From Candidatus Omnitrophota bacterium (GTDB lineage: Bacteria > Omnitrophota > Omnitrophia > Omnitrophales > Aquincolibacteriaceae): a stretch of DNA of 5,325 nucleotides. The notes beneath the pieces are model-generated. The model made no database searches. It saw only the letters and a program-made list of their open reading frames with translations, and was not told the DNA's origin. The stretch's first letter is position 1; every line of letters begins with the position of its first letter. A program made the position numbers and the translations under genes. Where the stretch lies: contig JAHFHI010000116.1 in assembly GCA_023246995.1 (NCBI GenBank), forward strand, positions 1 to 5,325, in the 5' to 3' direction. This document shows, one piece after another, positions 1 to 5,325 of this stretch.

Positions 1-218
1 ATGATCGCGTATTCCCTGCGAAACGCGGCTTGATTGAAACCGCGTTTGGGCAGGCGCCGGTAAAGAGGGTTCTGTCCGCCCTCAAAACCCGGGGGCACCG
101 AAGCGCCCGAGCGGGATTTCTGGCCTTTTTGACCCCGGGTGGCCGTTTTTCCGTGACCGGAACCGATGCCGTATCCGATGCGTTTACGCTTTTTTTTGTG
201 GGGAAATTTAGCCCTCAT
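1..218 (-). CDS. rplO: 50S ribosomal protein uL15 (L15), 3' end cut off by window
   Basis: uL15 is a 23S rRNA-binding protein that joins the large subunit during assembly. Only the first 72 codons are in the window, and the frame is open to the left edge. The visible protein carries the uL15 N-terminal hallmarks: the basic KKKRKRIG run (residues 8-15), GIGSGHGKT (17-25), [11 protein letters not shown] (28-38), [20 protein letters not shown] (42-61) and FRREYA (66-71). The ATG at 218 overlaps the rpsE stop as ATGA, with AAGGAA five bases upstream. Reading the frame upstream for about 20 codons shows no other start codon. The N-terminus is about ten residues shorter than in typical bacterial uL15, which begins with a leucine- and proline-containing segment before the basic run. 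Here that segment is replaced by MRAKFPH. The family assignment is certain; the short N-terminus is read directly from the sequence. Confidence 0.96.
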   Translation of the reverse strand, partial: MRAKFPHKKKRKRIGYGIGSGHGKTATRGQKGQKSRSGASVPPGFEGGQNPLYRRLPKRGFNQAAFRREYAI

Positions 219-790
219 GCCGATTCCTTTTGATCCTCCGGCCGGTCCTCGTGCCGGATCCTTGAGCCGACCAACCGCTTGAGCCCGTCCACCGTGGCCT
301 TGAGAACGTTAATGGAATTATCGCTTCCCAGGCTTTTGGTCAAAATGTCCTTGATTCCGGAGGACTCGCAAACCGCCCTTACCGCGCCCCCGGCAATAAC
401 CCCGGTTCCGGGCGCCGCGGGTTTTAAAAGCACGCGCGCCGCGCCATACTGCCCAATAATTTCATGCGGGATGGAAGTCCCCTTAAGCAGCACCTTGAAC
501 TTTCTCTTATCGGCCGCGGCCAACGCTTTACGGATGGCATCCGCCACTTCATTGGCCTTGCCCAAAGCAAAACCAATTTCTCCTGCGCCATTCCCGATGA
601 TCACCAGAGCGCTGAAATGAAACCGTCTTCCTCCCTTGACCACCTTCGCGCAACGGTTGACCTGAATCACTTTTTCATACCGCCCAGACTGCCCGGCGGA
701 AGGTCTGCTGTCACCGCGCTTAGGGCGGGAATCACCGCGGGAACCCGATGATGCTCCCGGCATCGAAGTTTTCTTCTCTTCTGCACTCAT
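215..790 (-). CDS. rpsE: 30S ribosomal protein uS5 (S5)
   Basis: uS5 binds 16S rRNA in the body of the small subunit, near the decoding and mRNA-entry regions, and affects translational accuracy. The 191-residue product has the double-stranded-RNA-binding-like N-terminal domain from about residue 38, with [19 protein letters not shown] at 50-68. The C-terminal domain carries [14 protein letters not shown] (127-140) and ends in the conserved VDGLKRL helix (167-173). The GGRRF loop (53-57) is in the region that in other bacteria carries spectinomycin-resistance changes. The ATG at 790 overlaps the rplR stop by one base (TAATG), and a GGAGGA lies in the last codons of rplR. The protein is longer than the roughly 165-residue E. 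coli form because of a Ser/Arg/Gly-rich N-terminal extension (residues 1-37) with a doubled RGDSRP motif and a short charged C-terminal tail. A start at M10 is possible but has a weaker ribosome site. Confidence 0.98.
   Translation of the reverse strand: MSAEEKKTSMPGASSGSRGDSRPKRGDSRPSAGQSGRYEKVIQVNRCAKVVKGGRRFHFSALVIIGNGAGEIGFALGKANEVADAIRKALAAADKRKFKVLLKGTSIPHEIIGQYGAARVLLKPAAPGTGVIAGGAVRAVCESSGIKDILTKSLGSDNSINVLKATVDGLKRLVGSRIRHEDRPEDQKESA
701..739 (-). repeat. Doubled RGDSRP motif in the uS5 N-terminal extension
   Basis: Residues 18-23 and 25-30 of uS5 are both RGDSRP, giving a seven-residue spacing (RGDSRPK then RGDSRPS). At the DNA level both copies begin CGCGGTGA, but the codons for the rest differ: Asp GAT/GAC, Ser TCC/AGC, Arg CGC/AGA. 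This is therefore either an old duplication kept at the protein level or convergence in a low-complexity tail. The motif lies outside the conserved uS5 domains. Confidence 0.8.
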
Positions 791-1149
791 TAAAATTCAA
801 GTCCTCCCTGACGCAGGGAATCCGCCAAGGCCTTAATACGGCCATGATAAAGATACCCGCCTCGGTCAAAAGCAATTTTGATGATCCCTTTTTCTTTGAG
901 TCTGGGCGCAAAAAACTCCCCCATCTTGGCGGCCTGCGCCGTTTTGCCGGACTTCGGGGCTGATTTCAAAAATTCCTTATCCATGGTAGAAAAAGAAAAT
1001 AGCGTCCTCGACTGGGTGTCATCGATAACCTGCGCATAAAGATTCTTAGCCGAGCGATGGACACTCAAGCGGGGCCTCTCCAGAGTCCCGGTCATTCTTT
1101 TGCGAATCTTTCCGTGCCGTTTCAACCTCTTGGATTCACGCTTCAACAT
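790..1149 (-). CDS. rplR: 50S ribosomal protein uL18 (L18)
   Basis: uL18 binds 5S rRNA with uL5 and anchors the central protuberance of the large subunit. The 119-residue product matches the family length. It has a strongly basic N-terminus ([16 protein letters not shown], residues 3-18), then [20 protein letters not shown] (25-44), and the C-terminal signature [18 protein letters not shown] (93-110). The final GGLEF resembles the usual Gly-Leu-x-Phe ending. The ATG at 1149 is preceded by GAGGGAG at 1157-1163 with seven bases of spacing. It follows rplF after 41 bases, the widest gap in the window, and that gap shows no convincing hairpin or promoter. Its stop overlaps the rpsE start by one base, so translation of the two is probably coupled. 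Confidence 0.98.
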   Translation of the reverse strand: MLKRESKRLKRHGKIRKRMTGTLERPRLSVHRSAKNLYAQVIDDTQSRTLFSFSTMDKEFLKSAPKSGKTAQAAKMGEFFAPRLKEKGIIKIAFDRGGYLYHGRIKALADSLRQGGLEF

Positions 1150-1190
1150 TTAAAATCTCCCTCAAAATAGCGATATCGATTAATCAGAAA

Positions 1191-1727
1191 CTAGCCGACC
1201 GTCTTGCCCTGCTTACGCCGAATGACCTCGCCCACGTAATGAATGCCCTTGCCCTTATACGGCTCCGGCTTATAAAAATTCCGGATGTCCGCGGCGACCT
1301 GACCGACCTTTTGCTTGTCAAGACCCGTCACCACAACGCGGGTCGGATTGGGGCATTTAATTTCAATCCCTTCCGGGATGTCGTAGTCAATCGGATGCGT
1401 AAACCCGAGAGCCAGGTTAATGATCTTTCCCTTCACCTGGGCTTTGAAACCAACCCCCACGATTTCAAGTTCTTTGGTAAAGCCCTGGGTCACGCCGAGG
1501 ATCATATTCTGAATCAGGCTCCGAACGAGTCCGTGAAGGGCCCGGTCGGAAGGTAGATTGCTTGAACGGGACACTTCGATCCGGCTGTCGGCCAAGGCAA
1601 CCTTGACTCTTGGATTTAAGCTCAAGTCGAGCTTTCCCTTCGGCCCCTGAAAATTAAGACTCGCCCCTTGCTGGGTAACCTTAACACCGCTTGGTATGAC
1701 AACCGGTTTTTTTCCTACTCGTGACAT
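1191..1727 (-). CDS. rplF: 50S ribosomal protein uL6 (L6)
   Basis: uL6 binds 23S rRNA near the sarcin-ricin loop and the translation-factor-binding region. The 178-residue product is the normal bacterial length and consists of two similar domains. The N-terminal one begins MSRVGKKPVVIPSGV, with QGPKGKL at 27-33. The C-terminal one carries the near-invariant signature KPEPYKGKGIHYVGE (153-167) and a basic RRKQGK tail. The conserved linker LHGLVRSLIQNMILGVTQGF occupies 64-83. The start is ATG at 1727 with AAGGAA upstream, and the gap to the rpsH stop is 17 bases. The reading frame is intact and I see nothing atypical. Confidence 0.99.
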   Translation of the reverse strand: MSRVGKKPVVIPSGVKVTQQGASLNFQGPKGKLDLSLNPRVKVALADSRIEVSRSSNLPSDRALHGLVRSLIQNMILGVTQGFTKELEIVGVGFKAQVKGKIINLALGFTHPIDYDIPEGIEIKCPNPTRVVVTGLDKQKVGQVAADIRNFYKPEPYKGKGIHYVGEVIRRKQGKTVG

Positions 1728-1744
1728 GGTCAGTTTCCTTCAGA

Positions 1745-2143
1745 TTACCAGACGGTGCAGAGAATTTCGCCGCCGGCATTTCCCTTTCGCGCATTCTTGT
1801 CAGTGAGAACACCCTTTGAGGTGGAGATAATCGCTACGCCTAGCCCTCCCTGAACCCGCGGAATTTTCTCCGCGCCCAAGTAAAGACGGCGGCCGGGTTT
1901 CGAGATTCTGCGAATGCCCTGGATCGCGGGCCTGCCTCCCCGCAGGTATTTCAAATGAATGCGGATAAAACGCTTTTTACCTTCCGTGAAAATTTTGGCA
2001 TTTTCCACGAAGCCTTCCTCTTTAAAAAGCTCCGCGATTCGAGCCGTCAGATTCGAAACGGGAATGCTCACCTTGTCTTTCTTGGCTTTCGATGCATTTC
2101 GAATCACCGTCAAAAAATCACCCACAAAATCCGTTACCGGCAT
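1745..2143 (-). CDS. rpsH: 30S ribosomal protein uS8 (S8)
   Basis: uS8 is a primary 16S rRNA-binding protein that nucleates the central domain of the small subunit. In E. coli it also represses the spc operon by binding its mRNA near the start of rplE. The 132-residue product starts MPVTDFVGDFLTVIRNA, the family N-terminus. It ends with the RNA-binding signature IISTSKGVLTDKNARKGN (105-122) and GGEILCTVW at the C-terminus. The middle region GIRRISKPGRRLY (76-88) is also typical. The ATG at 2143 has a strong AGAGGAG Shine-Dalgarno sequence at 2153-2159. Length and frame are normal. Whether this uS8 also autoregulates the operon cannot be judged, because no clear S8-site mimic is visible around the rplX/rplE junction. 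Confidence 0.99.
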   Translation of the reverse strand: MPVTDFVGDFLTVIRNASKAKKDKVSIPVSNLTARIAELFKEEGFVENAKIFTEGKKRFIRIHLKYLRGGRPAIQGIRRISKPGRRLYLGAEKIPRVQGGLGVAIISTSKGVLTDKNARKGNAGGEILCTVW

Positions 2144-2171
2144 TGTTTTTTGCTCCTCTGAAAGCTCGAGA

Positions 2172-2357
2172 TTACCAGCTTGATTTAACGACTCCGGGGA
2201 TCAGGCCCTGGTAGGCGAGCTCCCGGAAACAGATCCTGCAAACCGCGAACTTGCGAATATAACCGCGGCGCCTTCCGCAATTCTTGCAGCGGTGATACCC
2301 CTGGACCTTAAACTTGGGAGTCCGTCGCTGCTTTACCACCAAACAAGTCTTTGCCAT
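2172..2357 (-). CDS. rpsN: 30S ribosomal protein uS14, zinc-binding short type
   Basis: uS14 is a late-joining protein of the head of the small subunit. This is the 61-residue zinc form rather than the roughly 100-residue zinc-free form of enterobacteria. Four cysteines make a CxxC-x12-CxxC site (C24, C27, C40, C43). The family signature [20 protein letters not shown] (35-54) and the C-terminal KSSW are present. The N-terminal stretch [20 protein letters not shown] (9-28) is typical. An additional C5 occurs in a position that is not usually cysteine. The ATG at 2357 follows the rplE stop after 16 bases with a GGGAG upstream. Its place between rplE and rpsH is the standard spc-operon position. 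Confidence 0.99.
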   Translation of the reverse strand: MAKTCLVVKQRRTPKFKVQGYHRCKNCGRRRGYIRKFAVCRICFRELAYQGLIPGVVKSSW

Positions 2358-2373
2358 TTTAAACTGCTCCCTT

Positions 2374-2946
2374 TTATGCCTTTTTGAAAGGAAATCCTAA
2401 GAGCTCGAGAAGGCGCTTGGCCTCCACGCGATTCTGGGCGCTTGTCACAAAAGTGATGTCCATCCCCTTGGTCTTTTTGACTTTGTCATACTCGACTTCC
2501 GGAAAAATAATCTGTTCCTGAATGCCCATCGTATAGTTGCCTTTTTGGTCAAAGCTGGTAAGCGGATACCCCCGGAAATCACGTATCCTGGGAATCGCTA
2601 TATTGAACAGACGCTCGATAAACTCGTACATCCGGTGAGCGCGCAAGGTCACCTTCACTCCGATAGGAGACCCTTCGCGAAGCTTGAAACCGGCAATGGA
2701 CTTTTTGGCGCGCGTAATCACCGGTTTCTGCCCGGCAATCTGCCCCATTTCGAGAGCCAGCTGCTCGATAATCTTAATATCTTCCTGACCCTCTTTGACT
2801 CCCATATTGAGCGCAACTTTTATAAGACGCGGAACCTGCATGACATTGCTGTATTTAAACTCTTCACGCAGGATCGGAAGAATTTCGTTCTTGTATCTTT
2901 CATAAAGTTTCGGTGGATTGGCCGAAGCCACGGATGTTTTTTTCAC
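2374..2946 (-). CDS. rplE: 50S ribosomal protein uL5 (L5), GTG start
   Basis: uL5 binds 5S rRNA in the central protuberance and contributes to an intersubunit bridge and P-site tRNA contact. The 190-residue product is about ten residues longer than the common 179-residue form, mainly through an N-terminal [12 protein letters not shown] segment. Family signatures are [16 protein letters not shown] (38-53), [20 protein letters not shown] (72-91), PIGVKVTLR (94-102), [10 protein letters not shown] (118-127) and the C-terminal [20 protein letters not shown] (161-180). The start is GTG at 2946, supported by GGGAGG at 2954-2959 with seven bases of spacing. No ATG lies in frame until M36, well inside the conserved domain. 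It follows the rplX stop after only three bases, so its ribosome site lies inside the rplX end and translation is probably coupled. Confidence 0.98.
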   Translation of the reverse strand: MKKTSVASANPPKLYERYKNEILPILREEFKYSNVMQVPRLIKVALNMGVKEGQEDIKIIEQLALEMGQIAGQKPVITRAKKSIAGFKLREGSPIGVKVTLRAHRMYEFIERLFNIAIPRIRDFRGYPLTSFDQKGNYTMGIQEQIIFPEVEYDKVKKTKGMDITFVTSAQNRVEAKRLLELLGFPFKKA

Positions 2947-2949
2947 TTC

Positions 2950-3264
2950 TTAGCCTCCCAAAAGCTCATGGCACGCCTTGCAAGTCCGCTGCTTGGTGCC
3001 GTCGGCAAGTAGGGTATAAGAAACTCTCGTGGGTTTTGAGCAGCGCGGGCATATCAGCCTTACCTTTGAAACATGGATTTTGCCTTCCATTTGGACAATC
3101 CCGCCCTTGGGGTTGGCCTGACTGCGGCGCACCGCCACCTTCCGATAGTTAATTTTTTCAACTAAGAGGGTTTCTGCTTCCGTATAAACTTTCATCACGC
3201 GTCCCTTTTTACCCCGGTCCTTACCGCTCATAACCAACACCTGGTCATCCTTGTGAATACGCAT
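2950..3264 (-). CDS. rplX: 50S ribosomal protein uL24 (L24), four-cysteine type
   Basis: uL24 is one of the proteins that start assembly of the large subunit and sits near the polypeptide exit tunnel. The 104-residue product opens with the KOW-type segment: [20 protein letters not shown] (1-20), then GRVMKV. NPKGGIVQMEGKIHVSKVRL (51-70) follows. The C-terminus holds CPRC (72-75) and CKAC (95-98), a probable zinc ribbon of the kind found in many non-enterobacterial uL24 proteins. I place the start at ATG 3264, which shares one base with the rplN stop (TGATG) and has GAGGTG upstream. A TTG one codon earlier is also in frame but spaces worse from that site and would add only one residue. The stop lies three bases before rplE. 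Confidence 0.97.
   Translation of the reverse strand: MRIHKDDQVLVMSGKDRGKKGRVMKVYTEAETLLVEKINYRKVAVRRSQANPKGGIVQMEGKIHVSKVRLICPRCSKPTRVSYTLLADGTKQRTCKACHELLGG
2954..2959 (-). promoter_or_regulatory. Ribosome binding site deciding the GTG start of rplE
   Basis: GGGAGG lies over the last glycine codons of rplX, seven bases before the GTG at 2946. It is among the strongest Shine-Dalgarno matches in the window. It supports the GTG as the real start even though no ATG is available nearby. Confidence 0.8.
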
Positions 3265-3632
3265 CAAACCACCTCGGGTGCCAGAGACAGGATTTTGGTA
3301 AATTCACGGTCGCGAAGTTCTCTGGCGACCGGACCAAAAATACGGGTCCCTTTTGGATTTTTTTGGGCGTCGATCACCACGATCGCATTCGACGAGAATC
3401 TCACGCTCGATCCGTCTTTGCGCCGGATCGGGGACGTCGTACGCACCACCACGGCCTTAACCACATCCCCTTTTTTGACCCCGCCGTCCGGAATAGCCTC
3501 TTTGACGTTGGCGGTAATGATATCCCCCACCCCGGCGCTGCGCTTTCCGCGCCGGCCAATCACACCGATCATCGAGGCTTTTTTAGCCCCGCTATTATCC
3601 GCAATCTCCAGAATCGTTCGAAGTTGAATCAT
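3264..3632 (-). CDS. rplN: 50S ribosomal protein uL14 (L14)
   Basis: uL14 lies at the subunit interface, forms an intersubunit bridge with 16S rRNA and is the docking site for the silencing factor RsfS in many bacteria. The 122-residue product has exactly the usual length. It shows the conserved series [18 protein letters not shown] (1-18), [14 protein letters not shown] (35-48), [13 protein letters not shown] (53-65), [17 protein letters not shown] (92-108) and the terminal [10 protein letters not shown]. The ATG at 3632 follows the rpsQ stop after 16 bases. Its Shine-Dalgarno sequence is poor: the only AGGGA overlaps the rpsQ stop, about 13 bases from the ATG. The stop overlaps the rplX start by one base. 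Confidence 0.99.
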   Translation of the reverse strand: MIQLRTILEIADNSGAKKASMIGVIGRRGKRSAGVGDIITANVKEAIPDGGVKKGDVVKAVVVRTTSPIRRKDGSSVRFSSNAIVVIDAQKNPKGTRIFGPVARELRDREFTKILSLAPEVV

Positions 3633-3648
3633 GGTCTTAATAAAATCC

Positions 3649-3942
3649 CTAGGCGATGACTTTTACAAGCCGCCAGCGTTTGGTCTTTGACAAAGGCCGG
3701 GTTTCGGCAATCCGAACCTTGTCTCCGATTTTAGCTTCGTTTTTTTCGTCATGCGCGGCGTACCGAACGCGCCGGCGAATGATCTTCTTAAATTGCGGGT
3801 GCTCGGCTAAGCGCGTGACTTCCACAATGATCGTTTTCTGCATTTTATTGCTCAAAACAACCCCCTCACGCTCCCGGGCACGCTGTTCCGGCAAAGCGGC
3901 GGGCTTAGCGTCTTCGGCCTTTGCGGGATTGCTTGGATTCAT
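3649..3942 (-). CDS. rpsQ: 30S ribosomal protein uS17 (S17) with N-terminal extension
   Basis: uS17 is a primary 16S rRNA-binding protein of the small-subunit body with an OB-fold. The core begins near residue 26 ([20 protein letters not shown], 26-45). It continues with [20 protein letters not shown] (51-70) and the signature [20 protein letters not shown] (73-92). At 97 residues it is about a dozen longer than the common 80-85-residue form. The excess is a low-complexity Ala/Pro/Lys/Glu-rich N-terminus (about residues 1-22). The ATG at 3942 overlaps the rpmC stop as ATGA and has GAGG about ten bases upstream. No other ATG precedes the core until M34, which is too far inside the fold, so the extended form is the best call. 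Confidence 0.97.
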   Translation of the reverse strand: MNPSNPAKAEDAKPAALPEQRAREREGVVLSNKMQKTIIVEVTRLAEHPQFKKIIRRRVRYAAHDEKNEAKIGDKVRIAETRPLSKTKRWRLVKVIA

Positions 3943-4145
3943 GATGGCTTATCCTCTTTCTTTTTTTGGTTGATCGTAGTCAAGATACGCGCGACATCCC
4001 GGCGCGACTCTTTAATCGCCGACTGTCTTTCAAGCTTTCCGGTTTTTGCCTGAAAGCGGTGCTGCATCAAATCTTTCTTGAGGCCTTTTAGCTTCTCTTC
4101 AAGCTCATCGACCGTCAGATTACGAAGTTCGGACGCCTTTAACAT
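3939..4145 (-). CDS. rpmC: 50S ribosomal protein uL29 (L29)
   Basis: uL29 is a small helical protein near the exit tunnel, where it borders the docking site for trigger factor and SRP. The 68-residue product has the classic opening [20 protein letters not shown] (1-20). The second helix contains [15 protein letters not shown] (26-40) and [15 protein letters not shown] (47-61), with a charged KKKEDKPS end. The frame is open upstream to 4202, but that would add 19 residues overlapping rplP with no family similarity. The ATG at 4145 lies two bases after the rplP stop, with AGGGA at 4153-4157 and seven bases of spacing, and it matches the family N-terminus. The stop overlaps the rpsQ start by four bases. 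Confidence 0.97.
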   Translation of the reverse strand: MLKASELRNLTVDELEEKLKGLKKDLMQHRFQAKTGKLERQSAIKESRRDVARILTTINQKKKEDKPS

Positions 4146-4147
4146 GT

Positions 4148-4564
4148 CTAGATCCCTGAACGCTTGATAAATTTTGTTCGAAACGGAAGCTTGTGAGCGC
4201 AAAGCCTCATGGCGGACTTCGCCAGGGCTTCGGGAATCCCGCCCATCTCAAAAAGAATTCTTCCCGGCTTAACGACCGCCACATAATATTCGGGCGCGCC
4301 TTTACCCTTCCCCATACGGGTTTCGGCGGCCTTCTTCGAATAAGACTTGTCAGGAAAAACCCTCATCCAAATCTTCCCGCCTCGTTTAACGTGCCGGGTA
4401 AGGGCCACGCGCGAGGCTTCTATTTGAATCGCCGTGAGCCAGCCGCGATCCAGAGATTTTAGCGCATAGTCCCCAAAGGAAATCTCACTCCCCCGGGTGG
4501 CAATGCCCCCCATCCATCCCCGTTGCTGCTTCCTGAATTTGACCCGCTTTGGCATCATCGGCAT
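4148..4564 (-). CDS. rplP: 50S ribosomal protein uL16 (L16)
   Basis: uL16 is a late-assembling large-subunit protein that contacts A- and P-site tRNA near the base of the central protuberance and is needed for peptidyl transfer competence. The 138-residue product has the usual length. Landmarks are [12 protein letters not shown] (5-16), [20 protein letters not shown] (46-65), the loop [20 protein letters not shown] (81-100), GRILFEMGG (101-109) and the C-terminal KLPFRTKF (125-132). R83 aligns with the arginine of the RMGKGKG loop that is hydroxylated in E. coli; whether that happens here cannot be seen. Three in-frame ATGs (4564, 4558, 4555) precede PKR. The first is used here because the ribosome site (GGAA, weak) lies before it and because family members usually have two or three residues before PKR. 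Confidence 0.98.
   Translation of the reverse strand: MPMMPKRVKFRKQQRGWMGGIATRGSEISFGDYALKSLDRGWLTAIQIEASRVALTRHVKRGGKIWMRVFPDKSYSKKAAETRMGKGKGAPEYYVAVVKPGRILFEMGGIPEALAKSAMRLCAHKLPFRTKFIKRSGI
4153..4157 (-). promoter_or_regulatory. Ribosome binding site deciding the start of rpmC
   Basis: AGGGA lies in the last codons of rplP, seven bases before the ATG at 4145. It favours this start over the upstream in-frame ATG at 4202, which would lie well inside rplP. Confidence 0.7.
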
Positions 4565-4582
4565 AAATATTTTTCCGGAAGT

Positions 4583-5325
4583 TTAAACTTCTTTTGGCTC
4601 GGGATCCCCGGGAGAAGGCGCGGGGGGCTCCTGTCCGACGGAAGTCCCGCTCGCAACGTCTTTTTCGGAAGCGACTTGCGCCGCCATTTTATGAACCATT
4701 TCTTCGCGCTCTTGGCGCTGCCCGGCCTCTTCTTTTTTCACAAGAATGTCGCCTTTATAAATCCAGACCTTGATTCCGATGGCTCCATAGGTCGTAAAAG
4801 CTTCTGAAAAACCGTAATCGATATCGGCCCGGAATGTGCTCAAAGGAACCTTTCCTTCGTGGTACTTTTCCTCGCGGGCGATTTCGGCGCCGCCCAGACG
4901 GCCTTTGCAAAGAATTTTGATGCCTAGGCCGCCCTTCTGCATGCAAAGTTGCACGGCTTTTTTCATGGCGCGGCGAAATCCCACACGCTTGACCAGCTGC
5001 ATCCCCACATTTTCCGCGACAAGCTGGGCATCGGTCTGGGGCGATTTGACTTCTTTGATATCCACAAAGAGTTCGCCTTCCGTAAGCTTGCCCAGATCTT
5101 CTTTAACCTTATCGATTTCCTGGCCCCTGCGGCCGATGATGACACCGGGTCTCGCTGTAAAAATCCGCACCCGAACACGTCCGCTTGACCGTTCAATTTC
5201 CACGTTAGAGATCCCGGCAAATCCGAGCTTTTCCTTTAAATGCTTCCGGATTTTAAGATCCTCATGGAGATAGCGGCTAAGATTTTTTGCCGAAAACCAT
5301 CTCGCCTTCCAGGGCTTGATATAAC
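4583..5325 (-). CDS. rpsC: 30S ribosomal protein uS3 (S3), 5' end cut off by window
   Basis: uS3 forms part of the mRNA entry channel in the head of the small subunit and has helicase-related and initiation roles in E. coli. The frame is open to the right edge, so 246 residues are visible and roughly the first 15-20 are missing. A GTG at 5203 could be mistaken for a start, but upstream codons encode the conserved uS3 N-terminus: WKARWFSAKNLSRYLHEDLK (visible residues 5-24) and LGFAGISNVEIER. The KH domain carries the GxxG loop GRRG (visible 64-67) within ARPGVIIGRRGQEI. The C-terminal domain has GRLGGAEIAR (141-150) and the STFRADIDYG region (162-171). After VWIYKGD comes a tail of about 48 residues, rich in Glu, Pro and Ala and of variable type in this family. 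The stop is 18 bases before rplP. Confidence 0.98.
   Translation of the reverse strand, partial: YIKPWKARWFSAKNLSRYLHEDLKIRKHLKEKLGFAGISNVEIERSSGRVRVRIFTARPGVIIGRRGQEIDKVKEDLGKLTEGELFVDIKEVKSPQTDAQLVAENVGMQLVKRVGFRRAMKKAVQLCMQKGGLGIKILCKGRLGGAEIAREEKYHEGKVPLSTFRADIDYGFSEAFTTYGAIGIKVWIYKGDILVKKEEAGQRQEREEMVHKMAAQVASEKDVASGTSVGQEPPAPSPGDPEPKEV

Larger units (their letters stand above)
1..5325 (-). other. S10-spc ribosomal protein operon segment
   Basis: Thirteen co-directional genes follow the canonical bacterial order from rpsC to rplO, except that rpmD is missing between rpsE and rplO. Junctions from upstream to downstream are +18, +2, -4, +16, -1, +3, +16, +28, +17, +41, -1 and -4 bases (negative means overlap). 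No stretch is long enough to hold an internal promoter with leader or an intrinsic terminator. The S10 and spc parts are fused directly at rpsQ/rplN with a 16-base gap, whereas in E. coli they are separate transcription units. A single transcript starting upstream of the window is the simplest reading. Confidence 0.9.

Noticed and set aside
30..233. Plus-strand 67-codon open frame at the left end
   Set aside because: It is antisense to rplO, which is clearly coding, and has no recognisable features.
1150..1190. The 41-base rplF-rplR gap as a terminator or promoter
   Set aside because: It contains a short CGATATCG palindrome and the rplR ribosome site but no stem followed by a T-run and no recognisable -35/-10 pair.
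2545..3012. Plus-strand open frame of 155 codons
   Set aside because: It lies antisense to rplE and the rplX end, both of which have unmistakable family signatures. Its translation shows no domain-like pattern that I recognise, and it has no clear ribosome site.
3253..3627. Plus-strand open frame of 124 codons covering nearly all of rplN
   Set aside because: It mirrors rplN, which is full length and conserved, and its composition (Ser/Thr/Pro/Arg-rich) is that of a complement frame.
3939..4202. Longer rpmC starting at the ATG at 4202
   Set aside because: The extra 19 residues overlap rplP and do not resemble uL29. The ATG at 4145 has a better ribosome site and the family N-terminus.
4565..4582. 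TTCCGGAA palindrome between rpsC and rplP as a regulatory site
   Set aside because: Eight bases of symmetry with no loop are too short to support an operator or terminator, and such a palindrome is expected by chance.
4583..5203. rpsC starting at the GTG at 5203 as a complete 206-residue gene
   Set aside because: The frame stays open upstream to the window edge and encodes the conserved uS3 N-terminal region, including WKARWF and YLHEDLK, so the gene is only cut by the window.
4836..5273. Plus-strand open frame of 145 codons
   Set aside because: It is antisense to the conserved KH region of rpsC. Long antisense frames are common opposite codon-biased ribosomal genes.

Overview
The window is one uninterrupted minus-strand run of ribosomal protein genes. 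It covers the end of the bacterial S10 operon joined to most of the spc operon. In transcription order (high to low coordinates) the genes are rpsC (5' end cut off by the window), rplP, rpmC, rpsQ, rplN, rplX, rplE, rpsN, rpsH, rplF, rplR, rpsE and rplO (3' end cut off). Every gene reads cleanly, with no frameshift, internal stop, inserted element or foreign gene. The plus strand holds only antisense shadow frames.

The genes are packed as one polycistronic unit. Four junctions overlap: rpmC/rpsQ and rpsE/rplO by 4 bases (ATGA), and rplN/rplX and rplR/rpsE by 1 base (TGATG, TAATG). The other gaps are 2 to 41 bases. The longest, 41 bases, lies between rplF and rplR and holds only a Shine-Dalgarno sequence that I can see. 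No promoter or terminator is visible, so transcription presumably starts upstream of rpsC and continues past rplO. Most starts have a purine-rich Shine-Dalgarno sequence, often inside the end of the preceding gene, which suggests translational coupling. rplE is the only gene with a GTG start. Three gene boundaries need care: rpsC runs to the window edge rather than starting at the GTG at 5203, rpmC starts at 4145, and rplX starts at the ATG at 3264.

The proteins are clearly bacterial. uS14 is the short zinc-binding form and uL24 carries a C-terminal four-cysteine pair. There is no rpmD (uL30) between rpsE and rplO, where it usually sits, and uL15 has a shortened N-terminus. Together with roughly balanced base composition this suggests an uncultured or little-studied bacterial phylum, and Omnitrophota or another PVC-related or Elusimicrobia-like lineage would fit. 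That placement is a low-confidence inference.

Functionally the genes encode seven large-subunit proteins (uL16, uL29, uL14, uL24, uL5, uL6, uL18) plus partial uL15, and five small-subunit proteins (uS3, uS17, uS14, uS8, uS5). Apart from lineage-specific tails and the uL30/uL15 peculiarity, this is an ordinary housekeeping region. I found no undescribed system in it.
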